A stretch of 64,000 nucleotides of DNA. It comes from Undaria pinnatifida. Taxonomy: Eukaryota > Sar > Phaeophyceae > Laminariales > Alariaceae. This document shows, one piece after another, positions 62,539 to 64,000 of the stretch. Position 1 is the stretch's first letter. The number at the start of each line of letters is the position of its first letter. The stretch covers positions 689,501 through 753,500 of the forward strand of contig JABAKD010000028.1 of NCBI GenBank assembly GCA_012845835.1, given 5' to 3'. The position numbers and the translations under genes were made by a program. A model generated the notes under the pieces. It did no database searches. It worked only from the letters and a program-made list of their open reading frames with translations, and was not told the origin of the DNA.

Positions 62539-64000
62539 TTAATCTTCGTTAAGTTTTAGTCCCGCGTGCAGCTGATCGGTATACCCCGACGGGGTTGGAG
62601 GCACCAGGGATCTTGAATCCCTCCTGTCGAAGTCGCGTGGCGAGCCGGAGATAGCGCAAGCTTGATCGGTACCCAGGTCATCCAAAAAACGTATCAAATA
62701 TTCCCCGTCGGTGGTGTACGAACGCTGATTTTTCCCAACCACCACCACCCGTCGTCGGCTTTGCGCCAAATGGACTACGCTGGGGAGCACCGTAGCGCTA
62801 TAGTGGCGTAACGAGTAAGCGCGCGGCACGCAGCCCTAGGCAGGTGCCAAAAATCGCTCACCGTCGGCACGAGAAAGTTCCCGTTGTGCAGCCCCAATGC
62901 GCATCTGACGGTATAGGCGGTTGGTTTTCGCGGTGCTGGTCGGAAGTGCCAGCCCAGTAGAGCAAGATCTGCTGGCGTGAGAGCTGGAGGCCCATGTCCC
63001 GTTCTCAAGATGGGCTAGAAAGCTCATTCCAATGCGTCTCTCACATCGCCGCGATGATCCCACCGCTACCACGGACCGATTGTTGGCCATGCCGGTGATC
63101 CTTTCCACCTCGAGCCGCTAGAGGGGTGCCGACACGTCGTCTTGGGTCACGTGATATGGGGAAATTTTCTCTTAAAATTGTTGAGCACGTACTGCGTCAA
63201 CCCATCCGGAAGCTACTTACTAATAGGCACGTCGCCGCGGTCGTGGGGGTTGGCTCAGGGCATGCAGCGCTCGACGGAGACTCAGCGGTGTGCGCCTGCG
63301 CCGGGCATGTCTGTGGGGAGATCCCAATAGAGGAGTTTGTTCCCGTGGGGGGAACCGTTCGGTGTGTCGCTAGAGGGACGAGGGCCGATCTTGCAAGGCC
63401 CCGTCGCCGGTCTTGCAAGGGCCCGTCCAGTTGACCTTAAACTAGGCCTTGAGCACCTTGGCATCCGTGCCGGCCTTCGCGCCTTGGCGAATAGTGGAGG
63501 CCGTATTATACAGCCAAGCCAAATTACCCATAACGAAGTTGGGGATCTGACGCAAAGCCTCCGAAAGGGCTGAATTTCGCTGTTCCGCACGAAAAACTGT
63601 CAACGCATGCATCTCGAGCGAACAACATCGCTGGCATACTGTTGGTGTTCCGGCGCCAGGTCGCAATATGCAAGGTGGTCGAGGGCTAGACTCTGGTGGC
63701 CGGCGACCCCGGAGCGGTCGAAAATAATTAAAAGGGGGCGAGGGAGCCTACCCGTGTGAACCTCGTTGGGGACCAGACCAGTGGCGGCGCTGGCCCAAGT
63801 GTTGTGGGTGAATTCCACGTGCGAGGCAGTTTCGCATCACGATCATTTTGGCGTTCGTTGACGACCATTGCCAGTATTGAGGCCATTGTGCAGTTGACAC
63901 GTTCCACACCATCGTCAACGCTCGGGTGGTAGGGTCTGCTGGCGTTTTTTTTCACCACTAAGAAGCTCGAATACAACGTTCGAAGGCTTGGAGAAGAACT
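62539..64000 (-). pseudogene. Ty3/gypsy retrotransposon pol, integrase and C-terminal part, decayed
   Basis: Minus strand, from the right edge: SRPYHPSVDDGVERVNCTMA (integrase core with the Glu region mutated in style HPxxDGxxERxN), then EFTHNTWASAATGLVPNEVH, then NSALSEALRQIPNFVMGNLAW, then KTNRLYRQMRIGAAQRELSR and a chromo-like tail ending at 62539. The pieces lie in different frames with stops at 63442 and 63282, so at least four frameshifts or stops have broken it. It continues beyond 64000, where reverse transcriptase would be expected. Confidence 0.85.

Overview
The window looks like nuclear DNA of a photosynthetic stramenopile, most likely an Ectocarpus-type brown alga (inference, about 0.75). 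Reasons: genes cut by many introns of several hundred bases to kilobases with GT-AG borders, a nuclear phytoene synthase of the eukaryotic-algal type, plant-type CCCTAA-like interstitial repeats, strongly strand-asymmetric purine/pyrimidine tracts, and dense small transposon relics. There are no operons or bacterial signals.

Layout. (1) 222-22602, + strand: the 3' part (24 exons, about 2780 codons, 5' end outside the window) of a giant chromatin-reader gene. Its domain order is basic/NLS stretch, DDT, WHIM1, acidic stretch, bromodomain, PHD, second PHD split by an intron, CXXC zinc finger, extended-PHD-like cysteine cluster, WHIM2, polyglutamine, an unassigned beta-rich region, WHIM3-like region, acidic region, RanBP2-type zinc finger, second bromodomain, C-terminal PHD. 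The architecture recalls ISWI partners (BAZ/ACF1) and plant MBD9/DDT-PHD proteins. (2) 22603-26280: gene-free, with tandem repeats and a transposon-derived inverted repeat. (3) 26281-30585, + strand: mitochondrial ribosomal protein uL22 in three exons; its 2.9 kb first intron holds a head-to-head duplicated repeat and an 81 bp MITE. (4) 30586-34908: gene-free. (5) 34909-43658 (possibly to 46235), - strand: phytoene synthase, the entry step of carotenoid synthesis, with both Asp-rich catalytic motifs. (6) 46236-62538: a 16 kb gene-free repeat landscape. (7) 62539-64000, - strand: decayed 3' end of a Ty3/gypsy-type pol gene that runs off the right edge.

The three genes show no shared pathway; they are ordinary neighbours. 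The most informative observations concern mobile DNA whose mechanism can be read directly from target-site duplications: an 82 bp MITE inserting at TTAA (piggyBac-like) with filled and empty versions of the same site in the window; a short poly(A)-tailed retroposon in two copies with 13 bp and 10 bp duplications; and a 1630 bp non-autonomous hAT element with an 8 bp duplication in an intron of the chromatin gene. Both large genes also carry decaying copies of their own exons inside introns, and almost every intron in the window is phase 0. I reconstructed the splicing by hand from reading frame, GT/AG borders and phase; RNA data would be decisive.
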